A stretch of 64,000 nucleotides of DNA from Nostoc sp. S4 (GTDB lineage Bacteria > Cyanobacteriota > Cyanobacteriia > Cyanobacteriales > Nostocaceae), in the NCBI GenBank assembly GCA_029379225.1, contig JAQYWR010000008.1, positions 1 through 64,000 on the forward strand. The letters run 5' to 3'. The notes beneath the pieces were generated by a model. The model was not told where the DNA came from. It did not search any database and saw nothing but the letters and a program-made list of their open reading frames with translations. Below, piece after piece: positions 1 through 8,223 of this stretch; position 1 is the stretch's first letter, and every line of letters starts with the position of its first letter. The position numbers and the translations under genes are program-made.

Positions 1-1
1 T

Positions 2-313
2 GATATTCTCCCTCAACTGTTCCCTTTGTCAATACTCTGCTACCTGAATCCTTACGAATTATTGACGCAGTTGCAAGAGGCAATTACCCAATCGTCAGAT
101 TTACCAGATGAAGAAAAAGCCGAAGCTTTAGAACAAGTAAAAACTTTAGCTGAAGCTGGAAAAAATCCTCAAGAATCGACAAAACAAAAGACTGCAAAAA
201 CAGCAATCACAATGTTGAAAGGGATATTTTCTGGCTTACCCACCGTTGCTTCATTGCTGGAAGCCACTAATAAATTATTGCCTGCGATCGCTAAGTTATT
301 CAATTTAGGATAA
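2..313 (+). CDS. C-terminal end of a probable pentapeptide-repeat protein (5' end outside window)
   Basis: The reading frame is open from base 2 with no stop, so the gene begins before the window and only about the last 103 codons are visible. The visible part has no pentapeptide repeats. It is a charged helical stretch (LPDEEKAEALEQVKTLAEAG) followed by a hydrophobic tail (LPTVASLLEATNKLLPAIAKLF). From memory, this kind of tail ends several cyanobacterial pentapeptide-repeat proteins; that assignment is inference. The TTG at 26 should not be taken as a start because the frame is open upstream of it. A heptamer repeat tract follows the stop directly. Confidence 0.55.
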   Translation, partial: DILPQLFPLSILCYLNPYELLTQLQEAITQSSDLPDEEKAEALEQVKTLAEAGKNPQESTKQKTAKTAITMLKGIFSGLPTVASLLEATNKLLPAIAKLFNLG

Positions 314-323
314 TCTGGGGAGG

Positions 324-481
324 GTTGACTGTTGACTGTTGACTGTTGACTGTTGAGCTTTCCCGGAGATTCCGAAGCAAGGCGTGAGGAGTTATTCTCC
401 CCCACACTCCCCACCTCCCCATCTCCCCACACTTCCCACACTCCCCACCTCCCCACCTCCCCATCTCCCCACACTCCCCAC
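324..481. repeat. Heptamer repeats plus pyrimidine-rich CTCCCCA tract
   Basis: About four tandem GTTGACT heptamers (324-355) are followed by a tract of CTCCCCACCTCCCCATC-type words up to 481. Both are short tandemly repeated sequences of the kind common between genes in Nostocales. They fill the whole gap between the first gene and the CAP-domain gene on the opposite strand. Confidence 0.8.
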
Positions 482-1192
482 CTAAAATGATTTTTCCTGA
501 TACCCTCCAGCGTAGTCAATCACGCAAACTGTTCTATATGATTTGTGAATTCCAAAAGCAACACCAGAGACTTGAAAAGCGTCGTTAAAAATATTTTTTC
601 GATGACCGCGATCGGGCACACCATCATCAATAATTAATTGCATAACGATATCTTGGGCGGTGTTTGGCCCATAACTAATATTTTCGCCTGCGGTTGTTTG
701 CCATCTACCATAGCGGTTGATGCGAGTAAAGGGGTTGCTACCATCGCTACCATCATGGCCTGTGGCACCTTTTGCGCCTTGGTCTTTAACGTGGTCTTTT
801 GCCGCTAAAGACATACCTTTAGAGGGACTCAAAGCACCTATAGGACGTGCTGATTTGAGAAATGCGATCGCCTCATCGACTGCTTTGACTCCTTCTTGAG
901 TTCGCAAATAAGTATTATCAGAAATCTTGACTCGGTTACCTTGAAAGCGCTGGCGATAGTTTTCCAAAATCGGCACGTATGATTGAGGATTTGTTCTGAC
1001 TTTATTTGTTTCAATAATTACCTGTTGTTCGAGTGGTGAAAGGTAACTTGCTTTTGCTAACAAAGTTGGGCTATTTTTTTCAACTACTGTTGGCTGAGAT
1101 GTGCCTACAGTTGGGTTAGATTGAAGCAATCGATCTGAGCAACCAAATGTCAAGGTGAGTGGAAAAAATACCCAAAATTTAATCCGATGCAT
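482..1192 (-). CDS. CAP-domain (SCP/PR-1-like) lipoprotein
   Basis: This 236-residue protein begins with a short hydrophobic segment ending in a lipobox-like LTFGC (Cys18), so it is probably exported and lipid-anchored. Residues about 65-230 form a CAP domain: an N-terminal helix with [10 protein letters not shown], then [20 protein letters not shown] and GHRKNIF, which match the conserved CAP signatures, and a final [10 protein letters not shown] strand. CAP proteins are secreted proteins with varied and mostly undefined roles in bacteria. The gene stands alone on the minus strand, with repeat DNA on its 3' side and a long non-coding region on its 5' side. The family is clear; the function is not. 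Confidence 0.85.
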   Translation of the reverse strand: MHRIKFWVFFPLTLTFGCSDRLLQSNPTVGTSQPTVVEKNSPTLLAKASYLSPLEQQVIIETNKVRTNPQSYVPILENYRQRFQGNRVKISDNTYLRTQEGVKAVDEAIAFLKSARPIGALSPSKGMSLAAKDHVKDQGAKGATGHDGSDGSNPFTRINRYGRWQTTAGENISYGPNTAQDIVMQLIIDDGVPDRGHRKNIFNDAFQVSGVAFGIHKSYRTVCVIDYAGGYQEKSF

Positions 1193-1831
1193 TGATGACC
1201 TCGTAATTTTTCTATGAATTAATTTAGTGAATTAGAAAGAATAGGAATTTCAAGGCACAGTAAACTCTCTCAACGCTTCCACAGCTTCTTGAGAATAAGT
1301 GTAGATTCACGCACTAGTTATATAGATAACAATGTAACTAGCTTTGTTCCTGAAATACTACAAAGCAAGCGCTACAATTTTTCAAACTTTAACGCTTCAC
1401 CAAAGGATTCCCCAGTCTCTAATTAAAGTTGCACTCGTCACTCTATCTACTGATTATTAACACATCAATAGCCGATAAAGTGAAATTAGACAAAATAGAA
1501 TTGAAAAAATATAGGACTTTTTTTGGTTTTTGAACTTATTTGTCAAGACAGGCAATGGTTAATAGGCAATAAGCACTCTTGCAGCAGTCAAGAAGGCTCT
1601 TTAAGGGTTGGCGAGTTTTTTCAGGCAATCAAATCAGACTGCTATAGTATGTTAGCTATATTCATTTATCAAATATTCTGCTGATTCTTGAACTATTCTG
1701 ACTCTAGAATGATTACGATAAAATGAATTTTTGAGAACTGGGATCGCAATCTCAAAAGTTTCTCATAGTTAAATTAAGCAGAGTAAACAGATGCGGATAC
1801 TTAGACATATTAACTACAAAAGGTACTGCCT
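1193..1831. other. Intergenic region, no gene seen
   Basis: This 639-base A+T-rich gap separates two divergent genes and must hold both promoters. I see no open frame with coding character, no tRNA and no clear terminator in it. Confidence 0.5.
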
Positions 1832-2737
1832 ATGAGTTCCCGCGCACTGCTGTTAGTGAATCGTCATGCCCGCCAAGGGCAAAAGGCTCTGTCGAAAGCT
1901 ATTGATTATTTGAAGACACTCGGCTTTATTTTAATTGAAGAGTCTACAGAACATCCCAAGCAACTTTCTGAAGTTATATTTCGCTACCAGCATCAAGTTG
2001 ATTTGGTAATTATTGGTGGTGGCGATGGTACTCTTAATGCCGCAGTAGATGCTTTAGTTGAAACTCAGTTGCCTTTGGGAATCTTGCCTTTAGGAACTGC
2101 CAACGATTTAGCAAGAACTTTAGAAATCCCCAACTCCCTCAACGATGCTTGTAATATTATTGCTCAAGGAAATTTACATCGCATTGACTTGGGTTGGGTG
2201 AATGGCAAGCACTTTTTTAACGTTGCCAGTTTGGGATTGAGTGTAAAAATTACCAAACGACTTACCAAAGAAGTCAAACGCCGTTGGGGAATATTTGCTT
2301 ACGCCGCCACTGCATTGCAAGTAATTTTGGAAGCTAGACCTTTTAGTGCGGAAATTGCGATCGACAGTCAATCAGTTCGCGTCAAAACCGTGCAAATTGC
2401 TGTGGGTAACGGTCGCTACTATGGCGGCGGGATGGCAGTGGCAGATGATGCGGCAATAGACGATCAAAGACTAGATCTTTATAGTTTGGAAATTCAACAT
2501 TGGTGGCAGATTATATTATTATTACCCTGGATGCGACAAGGGCGGCATATACATTGGCAGACTGTACGCTCGCATCAAAGTCAGGAAATACATTTGTATA
2601 CTCACAAACCACGCCCTATTAATACAGATGGTGAAATCACTACTTACACACCTGCCCATTTCCGAGTTATACCTAAAGCTGTAGCTGTTTTAGTACCTCC
2701 ACAAGTCAAGGTTAAAAGTTCGGAGTTTAGAATTTAG
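1832..2737 (+). CDS. YegS/BmrU-type lipid kinase (diacylglycerol kinase catalytic domain)
   Basis: The 301-residue protein has the usual length of the YegS/DgkB family. The nucleotide-binding motif GGGDGT is at residues 62-67 and the second family motif LGTANDLAR is at 87-95; INTDGE near residue 267 matches the C-terminal conserved element. Family members phosphorylate lipids such as diacylglycerol using ATP at the inner face of the membrane, but the substrate cannot be read from the sequence. The ATG at 1832 opens straight into the first beta strand (ALLLVNRHARQG), which supports this start. It is followed by an ExoD-like membrane protein on the same strand after a repeat-containing gap. Confidence 0.88.
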   Translation: MSSRALLLVNRHARQGQKALSKAIDYLKTLGFILIEESTEHPKQLSEVIFRYQHQVDLVIIGGGDGTLNAAVDALVETQLPLGILPLGTANDLARTLEIPNSLNDACNIIAQGNLHRIDLGWVNGKHFFNVASLGLSVKITKRLTKEVKRRWGIFAYAATALQVILEARPFSAEIAIDSQSVRVKTVQIAVGNGRYYGGGMAVADDAAIDDQRLDLYSLEIQHWWQIILLLPWMRQGRHIHWQTVRSHQSQEIHLYTHKPRPINTDGEITTYTPAHFRVIPKAVAVLVPPQVKVKSSEFRI

Positions 2738-2784
2738 AGTTTGGAGTTAAGAATTAGAAATTATTCTCGCTCTCTTCCTTACTG

Positions 2785-2852
2785 TTGTATAGACGCGTAG
2801 ACGCTCGAAGAGCGGCTTCTCGTAAGAGTATAATCGCGTCTCTCCCTTTCAA
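2785..2852. repeat. Dispersed palindromic repeat (GTAGACGC / GCGTCTCT type)
   Basis: This block combines TAGACGCGTAGACGC and ATCGCGTCTCTC words with an internal CTCGAAGAGCGGCTTCTCG stem. It resembles the blocks at 31110-31149 and 50015-50085 and looks like a member of a dispersed intergenic repeat family. Confidence 0.6.
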
Positions 2853-2866
2853 AAAAATTACACCAA

Positions 2867-3472
2867 ATGCATCTGAGATTTTCTCAAGATATAAAGTCCC
2901 TGTTACAACGCCTAGCCCAGCAACCTCTGACTTTAGGTGATGTTCTGGCAGAAACCTCAGAACGAGGGTTCAGCCTAGTAATTACATTATTAGTTTTGCC
3001 GTTCTTATTTCCAATGCCACCAGGACTAACCGGGCCTTTTGGTGCTGCTTGTTTGTTGTTGTCTGTGCAAATGCTTTTAGGAAGGCGATCGCCTTGGTTA
3101 CCAAAAAGAATCGCTAACTACAAATTTCCTCGTGCCTTTGCCCAGTTACTTTTGCAAAACTTGGGTCGTCTCACCAAAGTTTTACAGAAAATCACCCGTC
3201 CCCGCTTGGGAAAAATAGCTCATCATCCTTTTATTTGGCGAATTAATGGGTTTTGTATCTCTTGGTTGACAATATTACTAATATTACCAATTCCCTTGAC
3301 AAATCCCATCCCCACCATAGGCATTTTACTTTTGACTATTGCTACCATCGAATCTGATGGTTTATTAATTTGTATCGGCTATGTTATTACAGGCATGATT
3401 ACTTTGCTATTTGGATTTATTGGTTATGCTCTGTGGTTAGCTCCCAGTTTGCTACCATCTATATTTAAATAA
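2867..3472 (+). CDS. ExoD-family exopolysaccharide synthesis membrane protein
   Basis: This 201-residue protein has the ExoD layout: a soluble N-terminal helix pair (residues 1-30, LLQRLAQQPLTLGDVLAET), then several hydrophobic segments carrying FPMPPG and LLLPIPLTNPIPTIG, typical of the family. ExoD of Rhizobium affects exopolysaccharide production; the biochemical activity is unknown. The last transmembrane segment ends at the stop. The 3' end overlaps the A-run that forms the terminator tail of the first small-RNA unit on the opposite strand, so the two transcripts converge. Confidence 0.85.
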   Translation: MHLRFSQDIKSLLQRLAQQPLTLGDVLAETSERGFSLVITLLVLPFLFPMPPGLTGPFGAACLLLSVQMLLGRRSPWLPKRIANYKFPRAFAQLLLQNLGRLTKVLQKITRPRLGKIAHHPFIWRINGFCISWLTILLILPIPLTNPIPTIGILLLTIATIESDGLLICIGYVITGMITLLFGFIGYALWLAPSLLPSIFK

Positions 3473-3532
3473 AAAAACCCCAACCTAAAGGCTGAGGGCT
3501 GTGACTTATGTGATTTATTAGAGTGCATCTAC
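3471..3532 (-). ncRNA. Small RNA unit 1 of a tandem array (NsiR1-like architecture)
   Basis: On the minus strand the predicted RNA starts with GTAGATGCAC (from 3532) and ends about 62 nt later in a GC-rich hairpin (about 3478-3500) followed by a run of seven T. The hairpin sequence differs from those of units 2 and 3 but keeps its stem, as expected for a functional terminator or RNA helix. The 5' decamer is shared by all four units in the window. Length, tandem arrangement and promoter type resemble NsiR1, the heterocyst-specific small RNA of Anabaena; identity with it is an inference. The terminator overlaps the exoD-like stop codon. Confidence 0.65.
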
Positions 3533-3569
3533 TATTTATTAATCCGCTTTACTTCTTACTCTATCCGGG
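3533..3569 (-). promoter_or_regulatory. Conserved promoter of small RNA unit 1
   Basis: Reading the minus strand, CCCGGA lies at -37 to -32 relative to the inferred start at 3532, followed by an A+T-rich -10 region (GATTAATAAAT). Only one base differs from TCCGGA, the -35 motif described for heterocyst-specific (DIF+) promoters. The spacing is identical in units 2 and 3. Confidence 0.5.
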
Positions 3570-3691
3570 CAATTTTAAATTGCTAAAAAATATATCTAAA
3601 AAAACTCTTTCTAATTTCAAAAATAATTGTCAAAAATATACTTAATACATTTTAATTCAGAACGTATTTTAACTCCAAAATATTATTAGCA

Positions 3692-3745
3692 ATAAATAAA
3701 GCTCCCAGAAACTGAGAGCTATTGAATTTATTAAGGTGCATCTAC
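3692..3745 (-). ncRNA. Small RNA unit 2 of the tandem array
   Basis: The minus-strand RNA would begin at 3745 with GTAGATGCACC and end in the hairpin AGCTCTCAGTTTCTGGGAGC followed by TTTATTTATT, about 54 nt in total. The inferred start is 213 bases from that of unit 1. Between the units lies unrelated A+T-rich DNA, so what repeats is promoter, 5' end and terminator rather than the whole interval. Confidence 0.65.
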
Positions 3746-3782
3746 TATTTATTAATCCACTTTAGTTCTCACTCTATCCGGA
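3746..3782 (-). promoter_or_regulatory. Promoter of small RNA unit 2 with an exact TCCGGA at -35
   Basis: TCCGGA occupies 3777-3782, which is -32 to -37 from the inferred start at 3745, and the -10 region reads GGATTAATAAAT. This is the exact DIF+ motif at the position reported for heterocyst-specific promoters. No GTAN8TAC NtcA site is seen beside it. Confidence 0.55.
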
Positions 3783-3837
3783 AAAAATTGAATTGTTAAC
3801 AAATTTTTTATTTTTTCTAACTAAAAATTATCAGCAA

Positions 3838-3893
3838 TAAATAAAGCCCCCAACCTTTAGCTGGGGGCTGTGATTTAATTAAGGTGCATCTAC
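3838..3893 (-). ncRNA. Small RNA unit 3 of the tandem array
   Basis: The minus-strand RNA would begin at 3893 with GTAGATGCACC and end after the strong hairpin AGCCCCCAGC/GTTGGGGGCT and a TTTATTTATT tail, about 56 nt. It is the promoter-proximal unit if the array is read on the minus strand. The start is 148 bases from that of unit 2. Confidence 0.65.
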
Positions 3894-3930
3894 TATTTAT
3901 ATATCCGCTTTAGTTCTCGCTTAATCGGGA
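3894..3930 (-). promoter_or_regulatory. Promoter of small RNA unit 3 (TCCCGA at -35)
   Basis: TCCCGA at 3925-3930 sits at -32 to -37 from 3893, one base away from TCCGGA, with an A+T-rich -10 region as in the other units. Confidence 0.45.
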
Positions 3931-4182
3931 AGAATTGAAAAAAAATAGATAGCTGGGGAATTGATTTAGTTATTTATAAACTTAGTACTAACTCAAACAA
4001 GATGAACCTACGGTATTTGACTAGGTAAACATTGTTTATCTTCACAGTAATTTTACAAATACCCCAAATTTACCCAGAATAGACAAAGTTTCCGTTAATA
4101 TCTCTAACACGATATCCGCAATAGTACGAATATAGTTTAGTAGTTGGATATATAACGATAAAAATTAGACTAATCCAACTCG
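3931..4182. other. Intergenic region upstream of the small-RNA array
   Basis: This is A+T-rich DNA without a recognisable gene. It separates the minus-strand small-RNA units from the plus-strand gene starting near 4183. Confidence 0.4.
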
Positions 4183-4782
4183 ATGAAGCGATGTCTACGA
4201 CGGGCTATGCCTACGCATTTTGTCCAAGTTGCCATGATAGTTCTATTTTCTCTTGGTAGCCTTGGTATTGTCGGAGGAAGCTTTTTCCTCAGAAAAGCTT
4301 TTAGTAATACTAGCGAACCTGAAATCATAACTGATACAACACGCTATGGAGAAATTCGTAATCAATTGTGGTCTAATAAGGATGAATTAAAACATTTTCC
4401 GAATCAGATTCCCACTGATGCTAAAGATGTTCGCATTGCTTACTCTCCTGGATTTTTACAAGCAGGCAGTTTTTTTCAAATTAGATTGAAACAGTCGCCA
4501 GAAAAAATAGCGAAATTACTCTCACAATACAGAAATAATGCAAAGCATAAATATAAAGGTGGTAACACAAACGACCATATAAATCAGCCTAATGGCGTGC
4601 CGACAACTTTCTTCTACACTAGTGATTCTCCTGCGGAAACTTTTCCAGATACTTATGAAATATTAGTATTAGATGCAACAAATAAAGGTAAACAGGGCTT
4701 TAAATGGAATCATGGAGATAGCTATGGTGTTGCAATTAATAGTTCCGCCTCAGAAATTATCTACTGGGCTGAACAATGGTAG
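4183..4782 (+). CDS. Unknown membrane-anchored protein with repeat-derived 5' end
   Basis: I do not recognise the family. One transmembrane segment (residues 17-38, MIVLFSLGSLGIVGGSFFL) near the N-terminus is followed by a soluble region of about 160 residues with many charged residues, including WSNKDELKHFPNQIP and a final EIIYWAEQW. It is probably anchored in the membrane with the soluble part outside. The first codons lie in a copy of a dispersed GCGATGTCTACGACGGGC-type repeat, so ATGs at 4183 and 4207 may come from the repeat; the ATG at 4234, at the start of the membrane segment, is a third option. Coding is credible; function is unknown. Confidence 0.6.
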   Translation: MKRCLRRAMPTHFVQVAMIVLFSLGSLGIVGGSFFLRKAFSNTSEPEIITDTTRYGEIRNQLWSNKDELKHFPNQIPTDAKDVRIAYSPGFLQAGSFFQIRLKQSPEKIAKLLSQYRNNAKHKYKGGNTNDHINQPNGVPTTFFYTSDSPAETFPDTYEILVLDATNKGKQGFKWNHGDSYGVAINSSASEIIYWAEQW

Positions 4783-4896
4783 TTATTACTAATTGTTAGT
4801 TTTACCCTTTTAGGTATATCACTTTAGATAGTTAAAATTTGTATCCACTTTAGTTAACATTTATAATATACTCAAAAAACTATCTCAATATGTAGA

Positions 4897-5673
4897 ATGT
4901 CAACTGCTTTAATTACTGGTGCCTCTAGTGGTATTGGTAAAGCTTTTGCCCAAGAATTAGCTGCACGCAAGACAAATCTTGTACTCGTTGCTCGTTCCGA
5001 AGACCAACTTAACCAATTAGCTAAAGAACTAAAAGAGCAATTTAAAATTCAAGTAGACGTTATAGTTAAAGACCTCACACAACCTAACGCTGCTGCTGCT
5101 GTATTTGATGTTACAAAAGCTAAGGGATTAACGATTGACTTATTAATTAATAATGCAGGTTTTGGTTCCTATGGGGACTTTGCCGAATCAGATGGAGAAA
5201 GACAAATTAAAATCGTACAATTAAACATTTTGGCGTTGGTAGATTTAACTCATAAATTTCTACCCTTGATGCGGCAACGTCGTTCTGGAAGTATTATTAA
5301 CGTATCCTCAATTACTGGATTTCAACCGATACCGTACGTTTCTGTTTATGCTGCTAGTAAAGCTTTTATTATCAGCTTTAGTGAAGCACTCTGGGCAGAA
5401 AATCACCAACATGGTGTTCGCATCTTAGTTACCTGTCCAGGGCCAATAGAAACAAATTTTTTTACAGAAGCTAATTTTCCTCCAGCTTTAGCAGGAAGTA
5501 CAGAAAAGGTATACTCTTCTGAAGAAGTAGTTCGTGCATCCCTTAAAGCTTTAGATGAGGGTCAGCCTACGGTTATTATTGGTGATACTACTACTCAAAT
5601 TAGAAGTATATTAGCTCGATTAGTACCGCGAAAAATTCTGCTGAATATTTTGGCAAAAAGGTTTCAACTCTAA
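4897..5673 (+). CDS. Short-chain dehydrogenase/reductase (SDR family)
   Basis: This 258-residue protein is a classical SDR of normal length. The NAD(P)-binding TGASSGIG is at residues 7-14, NNAG at 85-88, the catalytic Asn near 110, Ser at 137/138, and the YxxxK pair at Tyr151 and Lys155. VARSE after the second strand carries a basic residue, hinting at NADPH preference. The sequence resembles the DltE/YqjQ-like group that acts on acyl or keto groups, but the substrate is not determinable. The gene stands alone between the unknown membrane protein and a convergent sirtuin gene. Confidence 0.9.
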   Translation: MSTALITGASSGIGKAFAQELAARKTNLVLVARSEDQLNQLAKELKEQFKIQVDVIVKDLTQPNAAAAVFDVTKAKGLTIDLLINNAGFGSYGDFAESDGERQIKIVQLNILALVDLTHKFLPLMRQRRSGSIINVSSITGFQPIPYVSVYAASKAFIISFSEALWAENHQHGVRILVTCPGPIETNFFTEANFPPALAGSTEKVYSSEEVVRASLKALDEGQPTVIIGDTTTQIRSILARLVPRKILLNILAKRFQL

Positions 5674-5783
5674 GATAGTTATTATTGGAGTTTAAACTAA
5701 AGCCAGCGAAAACGGCTCGATAATGGATTCGATATAGATAATTTATCATAATCGAATTCTATTATGGAAAGGTTGAACAATCG

Positions 5784-6509
5784 CTAAGAAAATTTTACTG
5801 TAAGTGATGCAACAAGGTTGGGCAGATGTTTAGCGGCCGAACCTTGAAAGACGGTAAAACTATTAAGTTCTTGATAGCTTGGATTGGGGTCAATAAAGTA
5901 TTTCTCAGGTACGTTTTGAAAAAATTTCAATAAATTAGCAGCAGGATAGACTGTAGCAGATGTGCCGATGACAATAAACACATCTACTAAAGACACCATT
6001 TGATACAAATCATCTACTCTCATATCCACTGCTTCACCAAACCAAACAACATCAGGACGTAATTGTCTACCACACTTTGGACATAAATCGCTGAGTTGAA
6101 CAGCTTTCTGTATAACATTACGATAATCACATTGCCATTTAGCATCCATTGGCGGAATGCCAAAATGCCATTCACACTTGTGGTAATCTATGCGACCGTG
6201 GAGATGCCAAACATCTTTAACACCTGCTTTTTCCAATAAAGTATCAATATTTTGGGTAATGCAGACAACATCAAAATTAGCAGCAAGTTGAGCGATCGCC
6301 AAGTGAGCAGTATTAGGCTGACATTGTTGCATTTGGACAAACCTTTGAGCATAAAAGTCTAGCACTAGCTGTTTATTTTGCATCCAACCCAGAGGTGTGG
6401 CAACATCTTCTATACGATGTCCTTCCCACAAGCCTCCTGAACCTCTAAAAGTGGGAATACCACTTTCTGCACAAAGTCCTGCTCCACTAAAAACAACAAT
6501 TTTTGGCAT
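5784..6509 (-). CDS. Sir2-family NAD-dependent protein deacylase
   Basis: The 241-residue protein has all core sirtuin motifs: GAGxxAESGIPTFR at 9-22, QNID at 86-89 and the catalytic His104 in HLHG. Tyr53 and Arg56 (FYAQR) match the YxxR pair of class III sirtuins, which remove succinyl and malonyl groups as well as acetyl. Zinc ligands are irregular: CPKCG is present near residue 143, but the first pair shows only Cys112 in KCEWH. Whether zinc is bound normally is therefore uncertain. Sirtuins act in the cytoplasm on lysine-acylated proteins. The gene converges on the SDR gene and has no operon partner. Confidence 0.9.
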   Translation of the reverse strand: MPKIVVFSGAGLCAESGIPTFRGSGGLWEGHRIEDVATPLGWMQNKQLVLDFYAQRFVQMQQCQPNTAHLAIAQLAANFDVVCITQNIDTLLEKAGVKDVWHLHGRIDYHKCEWHFGIPPMDAKWQCDYRNVIQKAVQLSDLCPKCGRQLRPDVVWFGEAVDMRVDDLYQMVSLVDVFIVIGTSATVYPAANLLKFFQNVPEKYFIDPNPSYQELNSFTVFQGSAAKHLPNLVASLTVKFS

Positions 6510-6776
6510 GATATATCCACAAGCTTTAACTCGTGTAATTTAGGTTACCCACATTAACCTGAATTTAGTCATAGCCAGATAGGGTTAAGTTAAGATGAAT
6601 AGTGTAGCTGATGGGTGCGATCGCTACAAAAACTCCTTCAAATGTTAGCTACTTAAAATTAGCCATCCTACTCAATAGTTTTTATGCAAAGAAAGTGATA
6701 AAAATTTGCTTTCTGTGGTTGTCAAAACGCCGAGAAAGATTGCTCTCAATCCAGATTATACGTAATGACTCAAAAA

Positions 6777-7556
6777 TCACATATATCGAGTTAGTTGCAC
6801 GCGGTAACGGTCTTTCTTAGTAACAGCAATTTCTCCAACTTCTAAACGTCCTTTAGAGCGAATGGCGATTAAATCGCCTGATTTTACTTGAGAACTAGCT
6901 TGAGTTACTTCTTTCCAATTGACGCGCACATCACCAGCATCGATTAAGTCAACCATTTTACTGCGAGACATGCCAAAACCAGCAGAGGCGATTGCATCTA
7001 ATCGCAAAGATGCTTCCACAGTAGTTAATTCTTTTTTCTTCGGTTCTCGAACTTTCAATTCAGTAATCTCAATTCGTTGAGTTTTTACAGGAACCGATCG
7101 CACCTGTTTGAGATTCATTGACAAAAATTCCACCAACTCTGGTGCAACAACCGCTTGCGCTCCCCGTTCTCCTAAAACAATAATATCTCCCGTCTTATCA
7201 CGAACAATTCCCGTTCCCAGCATTGCGCCTAAGAAGTCGCGGTGAGTGGCAGTATCAAACAGGAAATTACCAGCAATTTCTACTGCAACTAAGCTGACTT
7301 GAGATTGATCTAAAGGTAATTCCGAACGAGCGATCGTAATTCTTTGGCGTTCAGCTTGCGGATATCCACCCCACACAACTAATTGCACCTCTGTTAAACG
7401 ACTAAACACCCGTTGAATTTCCGCTAATTCTGGAGGAGATAAAAAATCCGTCACAACCACTTCCCAAGTTTTAATAGCTTGCTCTGCTTGGTCAATTACA
7501 CGAGCTACACTATCTCGATTTTCAACACCCTTTAAAAGTTCTTCTCGTGGCAACAT
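6777..7556 (-). CDS. Photosystem II S4-domain protein (YlmH-like)
   Basis: This 259-residue protein matches the cyanobacterial and plastid PSII S4-domain family. The N-terminal two thirds are the YlmH-like region (LPREELLKGVENRD, LLGTGIVRDKTGDI-like GAMLGTGIVRDKTGDI). A C-terminal S4 RNA-binding domain (about residues 185-245) has RLDAIASAGFGMSRSKMVDLI and GDVRVNW. The family is restricted to oxygenic phototrophs and is linked to photosystem II, but its molecular role is not settled; the S4 fold suggests RNA or ribosome binding. The ATG at 7556 is supported by the conserved MLPREELL start. Confidence 0.88.
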   Translation of the reverse strand: MLPREELLKGVENRDSVARVIDQAEQAIKTWEVVVTDFLSPPELAEIQRVFSRLTEVQLVVWGGYPQAERQRITIARSELPLDQSQVSLVAVEIAGNFLFDTATHRDFLGAMLGTGIVRDKTGDIIVLGERGAQAVVAPELVEFLSMNLKQVRSVPVKTQRIEITELKVREPKKKELTTVEASLRLDAIASAGFGMSRSKMVDLIDAGDVRVNWKEVTQASSQVKSGDLIAIRSKGRLEVGEIAVTKKDRYRVQLTRYM

Positions 7557-7570
7557 TCTAATAAATTATG

Positions 7571-7660
7571 AATTAGTCATTAGTCCTCTGTTACAAAGTT
7601 CTGATCGGAGGTTTCCTCCGATCGGAACTTTGCGTTTAGTCATTAGTCATTAGTTATTTA
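7571..7660. repeat. TTAGTCA heptamer repeats around a strong inverted repeat
   Basis: ATTAGTCATTAGTC words on both sides flank an inverted repeat with 18-base arms at 7594-7611 and 7615-7632 (CAAAGTTC... / ...GAACTTTG), a three-base loop and one mismatch. It lies between the PSII S4 gene and the GNAT gene, both on the minus strand, and could act as an RNA hairpin in their transcript. It lacks a T-run, so it is not a standard terminator. Confidence 0.75.
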
Positions 7661-7695
7661 TCTATTACCAATGCCCAATGCCCTTTTAGTTAAAA

Positions 7696-8220
7696 CTATC
7701 TCGATCCTAACTTTAATTCCCATTTTATAAGGTTTTCATCTCTACTAATTTCTTGCATTCCTAATTTTTCGAGAATACGAAGTGAGGCAACATGATTATC
7801 TGGAGAATGAGAGATAATTCTTGTAAGTTCTGGCTGAGTAAAAGCAAAATTTACTAATGCTTCTACTGCTTCAAAAGCAAATCCTTGCTGACGATAGGCT
7901 GATATCACTTCATAACCCATTTGTGTTGTTCCTTGCTCATTGGGTTTGCCACCGAATCCCAAATCGCCAATCAGTGTATTATCAACAATGTGAATCATCA
8001 GCCACACACCCCAACCCAACTGTGAAGGATCGTCTATTAACATCTGAGCATACATTGGAAAAAAATCTAGCACCTCAGATGCATACCATTCATCAGGAAC
8101 GCGTACCCCTAAGAGCCTTTCCACTTCGGATTTATTTTTTGTCACAACGGCTTGCGCGACTTTCAAGGAACAGGGAAGCAACTCAAGCCGTTGTGTCATA
8201 ATGTGTAAACTGTGATTCAT
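7696..8220 (-). CDS. GNAT N-acetyltransferase (RimJ/RimL-like)
   Basis: The 174-residue protein starts with TQRLELLPCSL, typical of RimJ/RimL-type acetyltransferases. It has the GDLGFGGKP strand and the acetyl-CoA loop YRQQGFAFEA followed by the helix EALVNFAF, then the conserved SLRILEKLGM near the C-terminus. It would transfer acetyl from acetyl-CoA to an amino group of an unknown substrate. It lies only 3 bases from the next minus-strand gene upstream (8224-8730), so the two are very likely cotranscribed. Confidence 0.85.
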   Translation of the reverse strand: MNHSLHIMTQRLELLPCSLKVAQAVVTKNKSEVERLLGVRVPDEWYASEVLDFFPMYAQMLIDDPSQLGWGVWLMIHIVDNTLIGDLGFGGKPNEQGTTQMGYEVISAYRQQGFAFEAVEALVNFAFTQPELTRIISHSPDNHVASLRILEKLGMQEISRDENLIKWELKLGSR

Positions 8221-8223
8221 TTG

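Noticed and set aside
324..355. GTTGACT tandem heptamers as a CRISPR array
   Set aside because: The units are 7 bases without spacers; no CRISPR-like repeat-spacer structure was found anywhere in the window.
3471..3930. The three hairpins as plus-strand terminators of the exoD-like gene
   Set aside because: In the plus direction the hairpins are not followed by T-runs; the T-runs and the conserved promoter block are on the minus strand.
6611..6820. Plus-strand open frame of 69 codons
   Set aside because: It overlaps the end of the PSII S4 gene, has no family character and looks like chance translation of A+T-rich DNA.
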